A stretch of 64,000 nucleotides of DNA from Sphingobium sp. AP50 (GTDB lineage Bacteria; Pseudomonadota; Alphaproteobacteria; Sphingomonadales; Sphingomonadaceae), in contig NZ_FNYZ01000012.1 in assembly GCF_900109095.1 (NCBI RefSeq), forward strand, positions 1-64,000. Reading direction: 5' to 3'. Shown piece by piece: positions 46,017 through 53,828 of this stretch. The translations under genes and the position numbers were made by a program. The notes below the pieces were generated by a model. That model worked only from the letters and a program-made list of their open reading frames with translations, searched no databases and had not been told where the DNA came from. The stretch's first letter is position 1; every line of letters starts with the position of its first letter.

Positions 46017-47774
46017 TCAGCGACCTTGCCCACGCCAATGGCTAATCCACGCTTCCATATCCAGAAGGCCCAAAATCCTCACATAGCTCAGACCAATGCC
46101 CGGCTCGGCCGACAAAGCTGCGATCAGAGCAGCCTTGTCAATGAGCCCGCGCCGAACCAGTTCGCCGTCAAGCAATCGCTCGCGCGCGTCCTGGCGCTTG
46201 GCTCGAAGGACAGTGACCGCAAAAGAACTTGGACTTCCCTTACGCCGCCGGTCCCTGACGACCGGCGGCATCGCGCTATCATAGGCGGCGCGCGCAACTG
46301 CACGATCGCGGCCACCCCTAACCATATGCCAAGTTGGAATTGACAGGGCCAGCTCCACGATTGGTTGCGACATCAGCGGATTGACGAGCGGCATGTCAAA
46401 GGTGCGGAGATAGCCTTCAAGATGATTTTGCACGCGAAGCAGTAAGGCGATGTGGCCAACTTTACCGGGACGGGAGAGCTGCTGGTCATCGAGCCATGAA
46501 TGAGACGGCGGATGAGCGGTAACGCTCTGTCTCGCCTCTTCGGACATCAGATCCAGATTGAGTTGCCAGGCATAGGGCCGTGTCAGCTGGCAATAGTGTC
46601 TTGCAGCTTCCCATAGGATTGCCCGTTTCGAAACCTCCAGCTTATCGGAAATATCGCGCAGGGTTCTAAAAGCCGCAAGCCCGACCCCGTTCGCACGCAG
46701 GCAATCAAGTAGTGGCCTCACTGAACTGCTGTTGTAGAAGACATTGTCGCCGCCGCTTCCTGTGTAGATGGCGTCTGCTTCCAATGCCTCCGCTACGCGC
46801 ATCGCCGTGGCATGGTAAGCAGTTTCATGGATTTGGCCGATGGGCTTTGGAAAATGCCTGGCGGCCGACACAGACAGATCGATGTCCGCCAGATCATAGT
46901 CTTCCTCGACAATCCGAGCGCCAACGGCATCGGCCATTGCGCGGGCGTAATCTCTTTCGTTGCCTAGCCCGCCACTGGTACAGATCGTCAGGCAGCAAAA
47001 ATGTTTTCTCGAACTTTGAAGGGCCGCCGCGACGACAGAGGAATCAAAACCACCTGACAGTGTGAGGAGAGGCGTGCTAGTCGTCGAGGCCCAAGAGGCC
47101 ACGCAATGGTCGACTGTCCGTCGCAGCTTCTCTTCCATCTGCTGGGTGCCAGGCCAATCTTTGTCGCTGACATAATTCCACGGCGACCAGAAACTACCAG
47201 ACGTCCTCAAGCCAGCTTCGACACACACATATGTCCCCGGCAACAGCTCGCGCACTTGCTCGATGGCTGTCACCGTATCTGGCAGATCCCGGGCGGCTAA
47301 GTAACGCGGAATCTCACCCCATGCGATTTCAGGCTTAAACAATCCAGCCTGCACCAAGAGCGAGACGTCTGATGCAGCGGCCCAGCCGCCTGCTATCGGG
47401 ATCATGTAGCAAGGCATGGCACCCGACGGATCGCGCAGGAGTGTCAGCACACTTCCATCGACCAGCAACGCCACATAGCCACCCCAAAATCGGTCACGCA
47501 AACATTCCATCCCGTTGGCCTGAACCAGTTCATCGAGCTCGTGCGGTTCAGCTTGAGATATGCTGCGAGCAGGACCGTGCCTGGAAAATAGCGTGCCCAC
47601 GACAAAACCTTTGCCTGCCGGGATTTGAACTACAGCGTCGATAGACCGCGACAGGATCGCAAAACCCTCCCCTGCAGCGGCCTGGCTGATGCCAGTCACC
47701 CTGTGGATTTGCATCACCAACGCTTCGAGCATCGCCTGATCACAAGACGACAGGATGAGAAATTCGAGCCGCAT
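46017..47774 (-). CDS. Lasso peptide cyclase (asparagine synthetase B-like)
   Basis: This 585-residue lasso macrocyclase is homologous to asparagine synthetase B. The N-terminal glutaminase-like domain lacks the Cys nucleophile start. The synthetase domain shows the ATP pyrophosphatase loop TLSGGFDSSVVAAALQ and the second motif AIYTGSGGDNVFYNSSS. It adenylates the acidic side chain of the core and joins it to the new N-terminus to form the ring. The start overlaps the stop of the leader peptidase gene as TGATG, so B and C are translationally coupled in the order A-B-C. Confidence 0.9.
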   Translation of the reverse strand: MRLEFLILSSCDQAMLEALVMQIHRVTGISQAAAGEGFAILSRSIDAVVQIPAGKGFVVGTLFSRHGPARSISQAEPHELDELVQANGMECLRDRFWGGYVALLVDGSVLTLLRDPSGAMPCYMIPIAGGWAAASDVSLLVQAGLFKPEIAWGEIPRYLAARDLPDTVTAIEQVRELLPGTYVCVEAGLRTSGSFWSPWNYVSDKDWPGTQQMEEKLRRTVDHCVASWASTTSTPLLTLSGGFDSSVVAAALQSSRKHFCCLTICTSGGLGNERDYARAMADAVGARIVEEDYDLADIDLSVSAARHFPKPIGQIHETAYHATAMRVAEALEADAIYTGSGGDNVFYNSSSVRPLLDCLRANGVGLAAFRTLRDISDKLEVSKRAILWEAARHYCQLTRPYAWQLNLDLMSEEARQSVTAHPPSHSWLDDQQLSRPGKVGHIALLLRVQNHLEGYLRTFDMPLVNPLMSQPIVELALSIPTWHMVRGGRDRAVARAAYDSAMPPVVRDRRRKGSPSSFAVTVLRAKRQDARERLLDGELVRRGLIDKAALIAALSAEPGIGLSYVRILGLLDMEAWISHWRGQGR

Positions 47775-48418
47775 CAGACGTAAAAAATAGGCTGGAACGG
47801 CGCGATGTTTTCGAGCCGATCATTGAGGACTGTTTCTCCAGACTGCACCCAGCAATGCGCCGAAAATGGCTGGGCGCATACCCCCATCACAAGCTTGGCA
47901 TTCATGCCGAGCGTTCGGATCACATGGAAATAAGCGAGCGAACTGGAGAGGCAGTGGCGATGGCGGAGTCGCAATGGCGCCGTTGCAGCAAAGGCCCTGC
48001 TCAGCGCGATCATTTCCTGCTCGCGGCCGTCAGTCCCATTCCGATAGCGAGTTCCAAGGCTCCCAATGACGGCCTCAAAGTTGCGGAGCCGCAGCCACGC
48101 GATCGCCCGGAGTTGGGCGATCACGCACCTTGTCGAAAAACGGACGAAGGGCGACGCGGACTCGCAGTCAATTTCTCTAATTGCTTTGGTGACGCTGGCC
48201 GGCCGCAAAGGCTCGCTATCGCTATCGCTCCAGATAAGAATTTTCGCGCGCTCCAGTTCTCTGACCGCCGGCCCGGGCTCATGCCCCCTGGCAATATCCT
48301 GGAATGCAGCGTCCGCCGCGGGCTGAAGTGCAAAATATCGATCCCCAGGCACATCGAACAGGATCAACCGCCCCTCGGAAACGCAAAAATGAAGGCCATT
48401 TCGCAGCTTGTAGGCCAT
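47774..48418 (-). CDS. Lasso RRE/leader peptidase fusion (B1-B2 protein)
   Basis: This 214-residue fusion combines the leader recognition element and the leader peptidase. Residues 1-85 are a PqqD-like RRE (LHFCVSEGRLILFDVPGDRY). The C-terminal transglutaminase-like cysteine protease shows the Cys in HRHCLSSSLAYFHVIRTLG, the His in FSAHCWVQ and the Asp in GETVLNDRLENI. It binds the leader and cuts after it so that the cyclase can act. The ATG at 48418 follows AGGTGAG; a TTG-like start nine codons earlier is not needed. Confidence 0.9.
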   Translation of the reverse strand: MAYKLRNGLHFCVSEGRLILFDVPGDRYFALQPAADAAFQDIARGHEPGPAVRELERAKILIWSDSDSEPLRPASVTKAIREIDCESASPFVRFSTRCVIAQLRAIAWLRLRNFEAVIGSLGTRYRNGTDGREQEMIALSRAFAATAPLRLRHRHCLSSSLAYFHVIRTLGMNAKLVMGVCAQPFSAHCWVQSGETVLNDRLENIAPFQPIFYV

Positions 48419-48450
48419 GTTCTCACCTATCTTTTCATGACACAAAGAAA

Positions 48451-48477
48451 GGCGCGTACCGCTCCGCGATACGCGCC
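48451..48477 (-). terminator. Attenuator hairpin between lasso precursor and processing genes
   Basis: An 8-bp perfect stem (GGCGCGTA/TACGCGCC) around an 11-nt loop is followed on the minus strand by TTTCTTT. It lies 7 bp past the precursor stop and 32 bp before the next gene. Such partial terminators are common after lasso precursor genes and would keep precursor mRNA in excess over the enzymes. Confidence 0.75.
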
Positions 48478-48484
48478 TCCTTGT

Positions 48485-48619
48485 TCAGTCGTCGGCGATG
48501 CCCATCGACCGGATCTGGGTGCCCAGATTGTCTTCGAGGCCGACACCGGCGCCCTTGGTTTCGACCGAGGCAACGCCCAGATCGACGACCACTTCGTCAT
48601 GTTCGATGATGTTCTTCAT
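48485..48619 (-). CDS. Lasso peptide precursor, 44 aa (too short for usual ORF calling)
   Basis: This small gene precedes the B and C enzymes, starts at ATG 48619 after GGAG and ends TGA at 48485. The leader is MKNIIEHDEVVVDLGVASVE followed by TK. The conserved Thr at -2 and a Gly at core position 1 match astexin-type precursors (ASAETR followed by G). The predicted 22-residue core begins GAGVGLEDN and ends MGIADD. Asp8 would give an 8-residue ring with Gly1; Glu7 is a less likely alternative. The tail has no aromatic residues, so the plugs would be Gln, Ile, Arg or Met side chains. The core is a prediction; the gene call itself is strong from position, size and leader motif. Confidence 0.85.
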   Translation of the reverse strand: MKNIIEHDEVVVDLGVASVETKGAGVGLEDNLGTQIRSMGIADD

Positions 48620-48797
48620 GTTCATCTCCATCACATCTCCGCAGGAAGTTGCGGCATCAGCGATGGTATGAAATGACCGACATATATCCGATCATATACG
48701 CTCTCATTTTGGTAGCATATATGTTTGCATGCCAAGACGACTCCAAGACGGTCATGCGCTGCAGCGAAAATTCACAGGTGTGCGGCGCTTTTCTGAC

Positions 48798-49421
48798 TTA
48801 CGCCAAACTGCCCGCGGCCAGAGAAATTTCGTCAGCCCGTAACAAACGTCGACGGTGATACTGCCACATCGCGACACGCGTCGCATTTCTGTTTCCCGAT
48901 CGGGTTACATTCCATAGCGTCGCGAGCTCCTCTCCCTGCCTTCCGATAGGCCCTTCGTGCAATCGGAAAATAGCGAGTCGTTCGCCAACCTGCATGACAG
49001 CGTCCAGATGTTCCGGATTAGGTGAACAGGCAGCCGTCAGGGCGAAGAACTCTGCGGTTGCCCGAGCCAAAGTCAGGCTCTGGGCTGTCTTGTTTAGAAG
49101 ACTTGCCGGGGGCGGCCCGAGTTCGTCAAAGCGAACCATCACCTTGATGATGGTTCGGACCAGATCGCCATGAAAACTGTAGAGATGATAGGCGCGGCGC
49201 TTGCTTATCTCAGCCAGCGCGAAACCACCGCCCCCTTGCATTTCTACAAGACGTTCGCCTACCAGCCTGTTCAGCGCGTCCCGCACCGGGGATGTACTCG
49301 TTCCAAATTCCTCAGCAAGGGACTGTACCGTCAGCGGTAATCCCGGCGTGAACCTGCCAGCCAGTATGAGCGCCTTGATCTCACGGTGGACACGAACGGC
49401 GGTTAGAGCCTCGGGCGACAT
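48798..49421 (-). CDS. GntR-family transcriptional regulator
   Basis: This 207-residue regulator has an N-terminal GntR winged helix (VHREIKALILAGRFTPGLPL, AEEFGTSTSPVRDALNRLVG, RLVEMQGGGGFALAEIS) and a helical C-terminal half shorter than a standard FCD domain. It lies about 180 bp upstream of the lasso precursor on the same strand. A role in control of the lasso operon is plausible. No binding site is obvious. Confidence 0.82.
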   Translation of the reverse strand: MSPEALTAVRVHREIKALILAGRFTPGLPLTVQSLAEEFGTSTSPVRDALNRLVGERLVEMQGGGGFALAEISKRRAYHLYSFHGDLVRTIIKVMVRFDELGPPPASLLNKTAQSLTLARATAEFFALTAACSPNPEHLDAVMQVGERLAIFRLHEGPIGRQGEELATLWNVTRSGNRNATRVAMWQYHRRRLLRADEISLAAGSLA

Positions 49422-49430
49422 AGCGCCGCC

Positions 49431-49850
49431 CTACCCTGCTGATCCGGCGCTATCCGGCCCTTTCGAGCCGTTGCCCGGGTGAAGAAATGTCTTGAGACTG
49501 AGATTGGAGATGAACTCGACGCACAGCGTTTCAAGCTGGTGCATATCATCCAGAAAGAAGTGGCGTGGAAAGTGCATGTTATGCTCCAGAAACAGCATTG
49601 GAATGATAAGATGCGCTGAAGAGAGGCCAAGGACATGCGCGCAGGCGATATGATCATCGACCCGGGCCTTCGGGTTGCCCGACTCGATTTCACGAAGCCA
49701 CCGCACGCCGATCCCGACATCAGCGGCGAGCTGCTTTTGCGTAATGCGATGGCGCTTGCGCCGTTCTTCGATTCGGCGACCGGAGATCGACTTGACCTCG
49801 GCCAGTATCGACGCTTCCTCTTCGAGGGCGCCGCCTTGAGATGAGATCAC
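49431..49850 (-). CDS. XRE-family helix-turn-helix regulator
   Basis: This 139-residue protein has a Cro/C1-type helix-turn-helix in its first half (RRIEERRKRHRITQKQLAAD, VGIGVRWLREIESGNPKARV), followed by a unique C-terminal tail of about 60 residues (AHLIIPMLFLEHNMHFPRHF). It stops 9 bp before the GntR gene, so the two are probably co-transcribed. The region 49851-50070 between it and the kinase-like gene holds no other gene. Confidence 0.78.
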   Translation of the reverse strand: MISSQGGALEEEASILAEVKSISGRRIEERRKRHRITQKQLAADVGIGVRWLREIESGNPKARVDDHIACAHVLGLSSAHLIIPMLFLEHNMHFPRHFFLDDMHQLETLCVEFISNLSLKTFLHPGNGSKGPDSAGSAG

Positions 49851-50070
49851 CAGGGCCTCCCTGATCGCGTCTCAAAGCTCCCATGCACATTCCGACTCGG
49901 TCAAGTTCGTGTGAAATGCGCTGTCGGTCAAATTTTTTGACTCCCATTTTGAGAGTGTGGCCGAATTATTCCCTTTTTTATTACGTGAATTAGCGAGCAA
50001 ACTACGCCGCTGCCTGCACTACCGCCTAGCAGGCCTTGTTGTTTCGACACCTCCAGGAGATAGAATAAAA

Positions 50071-50874
50071 ATGCGGTCCATGTTCGCGCGGGCAGGAAGT
50101 CTGCTGGGAATGGGCGTCGTGAGCGCGGCGCGCCTTTCAGGCGGTAATTTGAGCTCGGTGTCACGCCTCACTCTTGCCGACGGCCGAACGGTGATAGCCA
50201 AACAGGGACCGCTGGTGGAAGAGGAAGCCACCATGGTCTTGGCTATCTGTAAAACAGATGTCCCGGTCCCTGCGATGTTGGCGGTCGAGAAGGGCCTGAT
50301 GCTCCTTGAAGACATGCCCTCGACTGGTCCGATTGGACGTTCATGGGGTCAGTTGGCCGACGTTCTGGACCATCTGCACCGGCCTACCGGAGAGCGCCTG
50401 GGTTGGGACAAGCATTACGCTTTCGGGCCGGTCACCATCACAAATGGCAGGGCGGATGACTGGGTCGCATTCTGGGCGGAAAAGCGTCTGGCCTGCCACC
50501 TTGCGCATCTCGAGCCGCATCTGGCGCACCGGGTCAGCAAGCTTGCCGATCGCCTCGCCGACTATATCCCGAGGACGCCTGCGGCAGCGCTGCTCCATGG
50601 CGATCTGTGGGGCGGCAATATCCTCATCGACCAAGACCAGATATCCGGCCTCATCGACCCGGCCTGCTATTATGGGGATCGGGAGGTCGACCTCGCTATG
50701 CTCGGCCTGTTCGATCAACCTCCGAGCGCCTTCTACGAGGCATGTGGTCTTGAGCCGGGATGGCGGGAACGGCAGCCCGTCTACCGGCTCTGGCCGCTCC
50801 TGGTCCATGTTCGCCTCTTTGGAGGCGCCTATCACCAGCAGGCCGGCTCCTGTCTCGCAGCGCTCGGTTTCTAG
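50071..50874 (+). CDS. Fructosamine kinase family protein
   Basis: This 267-residue kinase belongs to the fructosamine/ketosamine kinase family, related to aminoglycoside phosphotransferases. The N-terminal lobe has LSGGNLSSVSRLTLADGRTV and a Lys in IAKQGPL. The catalytic loop is ALLHGDLWGGNILID, with the Asp and Asn typical of the family, followed by the metal-binding IDPACYYGDREVDLAM. It phosphorylates glycated lysines or other sugar-amine substrates; the substrate is not shown. The ATG at 50071 follows AGGAGA; the frame extends upstream without support. Confidence 0.85.
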   Translation: MRSMFARAGSLLGMGVVSAARLSGGNLSSVSRLTLADGRTVIAKQGPLVEEEATMVLAICKTDVPVPAMLAVEKGLMLLEDMPSTGPIGRSWGQLADVLDHLHRPTGERLGWDKHYAFGPVTITNGRADDWVAFWAEKRLACHLAHLEPHLAHRVSKLADRLADYIPRTPAAALLHGDLWGGNILIDQDQISGLIDPACYYGDREVDLAMLGLFDQPPSAFYEACGLEPGWRERQPVYRLWPLLVHVRLFGGAYHQQAGSCLAALGF

Positions 50875-50886
50875 GTAAAGGCCTGT

Positions 50887-51099
50887 CTATCCAGGCTTAC
50901 CCGACAGGACCAGCCTGGCTGAGCGCAGATAATGCGCGAGTTCGATATCATCCTCCATAAGGCGATCGGCGAGGTCTTTCATGTCGGCAGCATCGGAATC
51001 AGGTCGGAACGGCCCTTCTGGTTGCTGCTCAATAACAGCAATGCCCAGGCACAACGCCTTTTTGACCAGATGGAGGTCTCGATCGGTGATTTGCGCCAT
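50887..51099 (-). CDS. Small hypothetical protein
   Basis: This 70-residue acidic protein (AQITDRDLHLVKKALCLGIA at the N-terminus, DDIELAHYLRSARLVLSGKP near the end) is mostly helical with no recognised domain. The ATG at 51099 is preceded by AGAGAG. It lies 80 bp downstream of the unknown gene at 51179 on the same strand, upstream of the conjugation operon, and may belong to the plasmid/transfer regulatory region. Confidence 0.5.
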   Translation of the reverse strand: MAQITDRDLHLVKKALCLGIAVIEQQPEGPFRPDSDAADMKDLADRLMEDDIELAHYLRSARLVLSGKPG

Positions 51100-51178
51100 G
51101 GCCAACTCTCTTACAAATTGTACCTGCTAGAATGCGCCTGAATGGCTGCTCACGCCATCGCAAAAAGCCTATGAGCTC

Positions 51179-51604
51179 TCACATATCCTGGGTCTGAAAC
51201 CCGTTCCCAATCCGGCGATAGGCTCGGGCAATCTCGCTGTCTTCGCACGCGGACATCAGGGCGATTGCCGCCGTGAAAAGCCGCACCGCGGTGACGGCAT
51301 GCCCACCATCGGGCGCAATCTCAACCTGATCGAGCATAGTTGCGGCGGCTTGTGCGAGATTGGGTGCCCCACCTACAAAATGTTCGATCCGCCCGCTCAG
51401 CCTGTTCACGGCCGGGCCGGAAAGCTCATCGGACAATTCCTGGCCATCCAGCGCCTCGATCAGCAGCATGGCAACAGTGAGCGTCGCTCCATAGGGGATG
51501 AAGCGCCTCGCAATGCGCGCCAGCCGATAATGGCATTCGAGAAACTTGTCGGTGCCCTCTTCTGAGAGTTGCAGCCGGTAGCTTCGGGACTTGGGCGTAG
51601 CCAT
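51179..51604 (-). CDS. Hypothetical protein divergent from conjugation operon
   Basis: This 141-residue protein is not recognised. Its N-terminus (SRSYRLQLSEEGTDKFLECH) has a strand-helix pattern that could be a ribbon-helix-helix or similar DNA-binding element, but this is weak. The rest is helical. It is divergent from the transfer operon, with the 20-bp-periodic palindromes lying 82 bp upstream of its start. It is therefore the best local candidate for the regulator that binds them. That is inference from position only. Confidence 0.55.
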   Translation of the reverse strand: MATPKSRSYRLQLSEEGTDKFLECHYRLARIARRFIPYGATLTVAMLLIEALDGQELSDELSGPAVNRLSGRIEHFVGGAPNLAQAAATMLDQVEIAPDGGHAVTAVRLFTAAIALMSACEDSEIARAYRRIGNGFQTQDM

Positions 51605-51685
51605 CGATAGTTTCCCTGATTCGCAAAATCTGCACCTCTATTGACGGTCTAAATTCTGTTTGAAGCTGCTCTAGGCACAAAAAGC

Positions 51686-51739
51686 GGCACTGAAATGCCG
51701 ATTTCGGCACTTCAGTGCCGCTTTCGGCATCTCAGTGCC
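51686..51739. promoter_or_regulatory. Three tandem 14-bp palindromic units at 20-bp spacing
   Basis: GGCACTGAAATGCC (51686-51699), GGCACTTCAGTGCC (51706-51719) and GGCATCTCAGTGCC (51726-51739) start exactly 20 bp apart and are joined by GATTTC and GCTTTC. Two helical turns per unit place all sites on one DNA face, as in cooperative operators or iterons. They lie between a minus-strand unknown gene and the transfer operon. Confidence 0.75.
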
Positions 51740-51892
51740 CTCTCTATTGCGGGATCTGGCACTTTGGATGCATCGCTTGGAACACCCGATCGACGGTCGG
51801 GGCGCCGCTCCAAGTAAGCTCAGGCGCCTCGACTTAGAACGGCTACTCAAGGCCAGGCTGTTGATGCAACTGGCAACAGGGAGACTCTTTCG

Positions 51893-52159
51893 ATGTCGGC
51901 ATCACGCCTGGCCATCATGGCCGGATTGCTCACACTCGCCCTCGCTCCAGCTTCCGCGCCAGCTGCGCGTAAAGAGCGCATCATTGAAGCGACGACGCCT
52001 TTGCAGAAGCTCTCGATTGAACAGATCGGCGCGGAGTTCTTCATTGGCGCGCCTCACGCGGGGATGCCTGCCAACGAGATCATCGACCTCGGCAGCACGG
52101 TCCGCATCGATCAGCGCCTCCTCTCAAAGAGCGCTCACCTTCGTGCAGGAGACAAATGA
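51893..52159 (+). CDS. Small exported protein at start of transfer operon
   Basis: This 88-residue protein has a signal peptide (LAIMAGLLTLALAPASAPAA) followed by about 60 periplasmic residues (IIEATTPLQKLSIEQIGAEF). No Cys pair or known domain is visible. Its stop overlaps the dsbC-like start codon (AAATGATG), so it is the first gene of the operon. I do not recognise it. Confidence 0.65.
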   Translation: MSASRLAIMAGLLTLALAPASAPAARKERIIEATTPLQKLSIEQIGAEFFIGAPHAGMPANEIIDLGSTVRIDQRLLSKSAHLRAGDK

Positions 52160-52935
52160 TGAAAAGCCTTCTCGACAGTGCCTGCCTGATCGGCGTGGTA
52201 GCGATGCTCGCGACAGCGGCGCCAGCTCTTAGTCAGCCCTCGGGCGAACCAGATCTTTCCGCGCTGGCAAAATCCGCAGAGGCCCAGCTCCATCAGAGCT
52301 TTGCCAATCTTGCGTTCGAGGATTTTGCGCCCTCCCCCGTGCACGGCCCACTCTTTCAGGCCAGCGCCGGAGGCCGCATCCTCTATTATGCGCCGGAAAG
52401 CGACCACCTCCTGTTCGCGACCATTTACGACAAAAATGGCGTCAACCTGACGGCCCTGTCCCAGGATGCCGCGGCTCGAAGCAAGCTCAAGTATCTTGAT
52501 CCGAAGGACGCCCTTATGGTCGGCCCGCCCGGTGCGCCCCTTGTCATCGAGTTCACGGACCCCGACTGCCCCTATTGCCGCGCGCTCGATCGCTTCTGGG
52601 CTGCCAAGGCTGCCGAAGGTAAAGCGGTGCGGCGGCAGATTTACTTCGTATCCGGCATCCATCCAGAAGCGGCTTCGAAAGCGGAGCATATCCTCTGCGC
52701 CAAGGAACCGGAAGCCACGTTCCACGCGACCTACGCTGGTGAACCGGCAAAGCCGCTCAGCAAGTGCGCGGATGGCGCGGCCCGGGTTCAGGCCCACGCG
52801 CAGGCAGTCAAATCCATAGGCATATCGGGCACACCGACGCTCATTTTGGACGGGCAGCTCATATCCGGTTTCAGCCAGGCCGAGATCGAAGCCTGGCTCG
52901 CCAAGCAGCGGCCACAGGCCAAGCCGCCAAACTGA
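52156..52935 (+). CDS. dsbC: DsbC-family thiol:disulfide isomerase of conjugation system
   Basis: This is a 259-residue periplasmic thioredoxin-fold protein. After the signal peptide (ending APALSQ) comes a DsbC-like N-terminal region, then the active site FTDPDCPYCRALDRFW with a CPYC pair, a second Cys pair (HILCAKE, LSKCADG) and the cis-Pro loop ISGTPTLILDG. F-type transfer systems carry such a protein to fold the Cys-rich TraU, TraN and related proteins, which are encoded downstream here. The start follows GCAGGAG. Confidence 0.88.
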   Translation: MMKSLLDSACLIGVVAMLATAAPALSQPSGEPDLSALAKSAEAQLHQSFANLAFEDFAPSPVHGPLFQASAGGRILYYAPESDHLLFATIYDKNGVNLTALSQDAAARSKLKYLDPKDALMVGPPGAPLVIEFTDPDCPYCRALDRFWAAKAAEGKAVRRQIYFVSGIHPEAASKAEHILCAKEPEATFHATYAGEPAKPLSKCADGAARVQAHAQAVKSIGISGTPTLILDGQLISGFSQAEIEAWLAKQRPQAKPPN

Positions 52936-53105
52936 TCCCTATTCTGGCGGGCCCTGGGCTGCATGGCGGCCGGGGCCTAAAGATGCCGACGACGGCGCCC
53001 CATTCCGAGGAGCCTCCCAGCCTGTCATCGGCCGACAGCGAACACCCAGTCGGTGCCGGCAGGCATGTCTTGGGGCGGCTCCTCTTGTGTCCGGAGACCT
53101 GTAAA

Positions 53106-53435
53106 ATGATCAAACTTGCTACTCTTCCGCGCGTGCGCCGCCCGTCTTTTCGGTCGGCCGATGCGTCATGCACTTTCGTCGCCGCCCTCGCCCTCGCATC
53201 GGCCGCCCATGCCTTCCAGGCGCCGACCGCAGGCGATCTTGGCTACGATATCTACGACATCGTGGTGAACCAGGGCGTGAAGGGACCGCTCGGCTTTGTG
53301 GGCGGCGTCGCCGCTTTCCTGTTCGGCGTGTCCCGGCTCTTCTCGAACATCATGATCGGCATTCCCACGATCGTGGCCGCCGTCTGCCTCATTCGGGCGG
53401 ACTCCATCCTCCAGACCTTCGGCATGATTGTCTGA
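53106..53435 (+). CDS. traA: TraA-like F-type conjugative pilin
   Basis: This 109-residue prepilin has a long signal region (SCTFVAALALASAAHAFQA) followed by a mature part with two hydrophobic segments (GPLGFVGGVAAFLFGVSRLF, IMIGIPTIVAAVCLIRADSI) around a short basic loop. This topology, and the position directly before traL, fit the TraA pilin of MPF-F systems. The ATG at 53106 follows GGAGACC. Sequence similarity within pilins is low, so the call leans on topology and order. Confidence 0.82.
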   Translation: MIKLATLPRVRRPSFRSADASCTFVAALALASAAHAFQAPTAGDLGYDIYDIVVNQGVKGPLGFVGGVAAFLFGVSRLFSNIMIGIPTIVAAVCLIRADSILQTFGMIV

Positions 53436-53482
53436 AGAACGGGCCAACAGACCTGCGCGGGGTTTTATCGGCCCCGCGCCGG

Positions 53483-53507
53483 ACGAAGAGCGAGCCTCGC
53501 TCTTCGT
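53483..53507 (+). promoter_or_regulatory. Perfect hairpin between traA and traL
   Basis: There are two 12-base arms, ACGAAGAGCGAG and CTCGCTCTTCGT, separated by one base; in RNA the loop would be about five bases. A smaller hairpin (CACATC-TGTTCG-GATGTG) follows near 53515. No T run follows, so an mRNA-stabilising or partial-stop role that favours pilin over downstream genes is more likely than full termination. Confidence 0.6.
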
Positions 53508-53552
53508 AACCCTCACATCTGTTCGGATGTGGGTGAAGCAAGGGAGAAGGGC

Positions 53553-53819
53553 GTGGACGAGAGACTTCCACAATTTCTGCATAAGCCGGTCCAGATCCTC
53601 TGGTTCGACGCGCAAGAGTTCATTGTCGTGGTCTCCACCATCTTCGTCGCCGTCATCGTCGGCGGGATGGTGGGCTGGTCGCTCCTCGGCGTCCTTCTCC
53701 TCTTCATACCCTGGAAGCGGACGAAACCGCGCGGTTTCATCCCCCATCTGGCCTGGCGCTGGGGACTGCTCACCCTCCCCCACTATCCCGGGCCAACCCA
53801 GACCCGCTTTTGCGAGTGA
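53553..53819 (+). CDS. traL: TraL, type IV secretion pilus assembly protein
   Basis: This 88-residue membrane protein matches TraL: LPQFLHKPVQILWFDAQEFI, then two membrane segments (VVVSTIFVAVIVGGMVGWSL, LLGVLLLFIPW) and RWGLLTLPHYPGPTQTRFCE at the end. I prefer the GTG at 53553, preceded by AGGGAGAAGG. It is the VirB3-like component of the F-type pilus machine in the inner membrane. Confidence 0.85.
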   Translation: MDERLPQFLHKPVQILWFDAQEFIVVVSTIFVAVIVGGMVGWSLLGVLLLFIPWKRTKPRGFIPHLAWRWGLLTLPHYPGPTQTRFCE

Positions 53820-53828
53820 GGCACCTTT

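Noticed and set aside
51179..51604. Calling the divergent unknown protein a ribbon-helix-helix transfer repressor
   Set aside because: The strand-helix pattern at its N-terminus is too weak; only its position suggests it.
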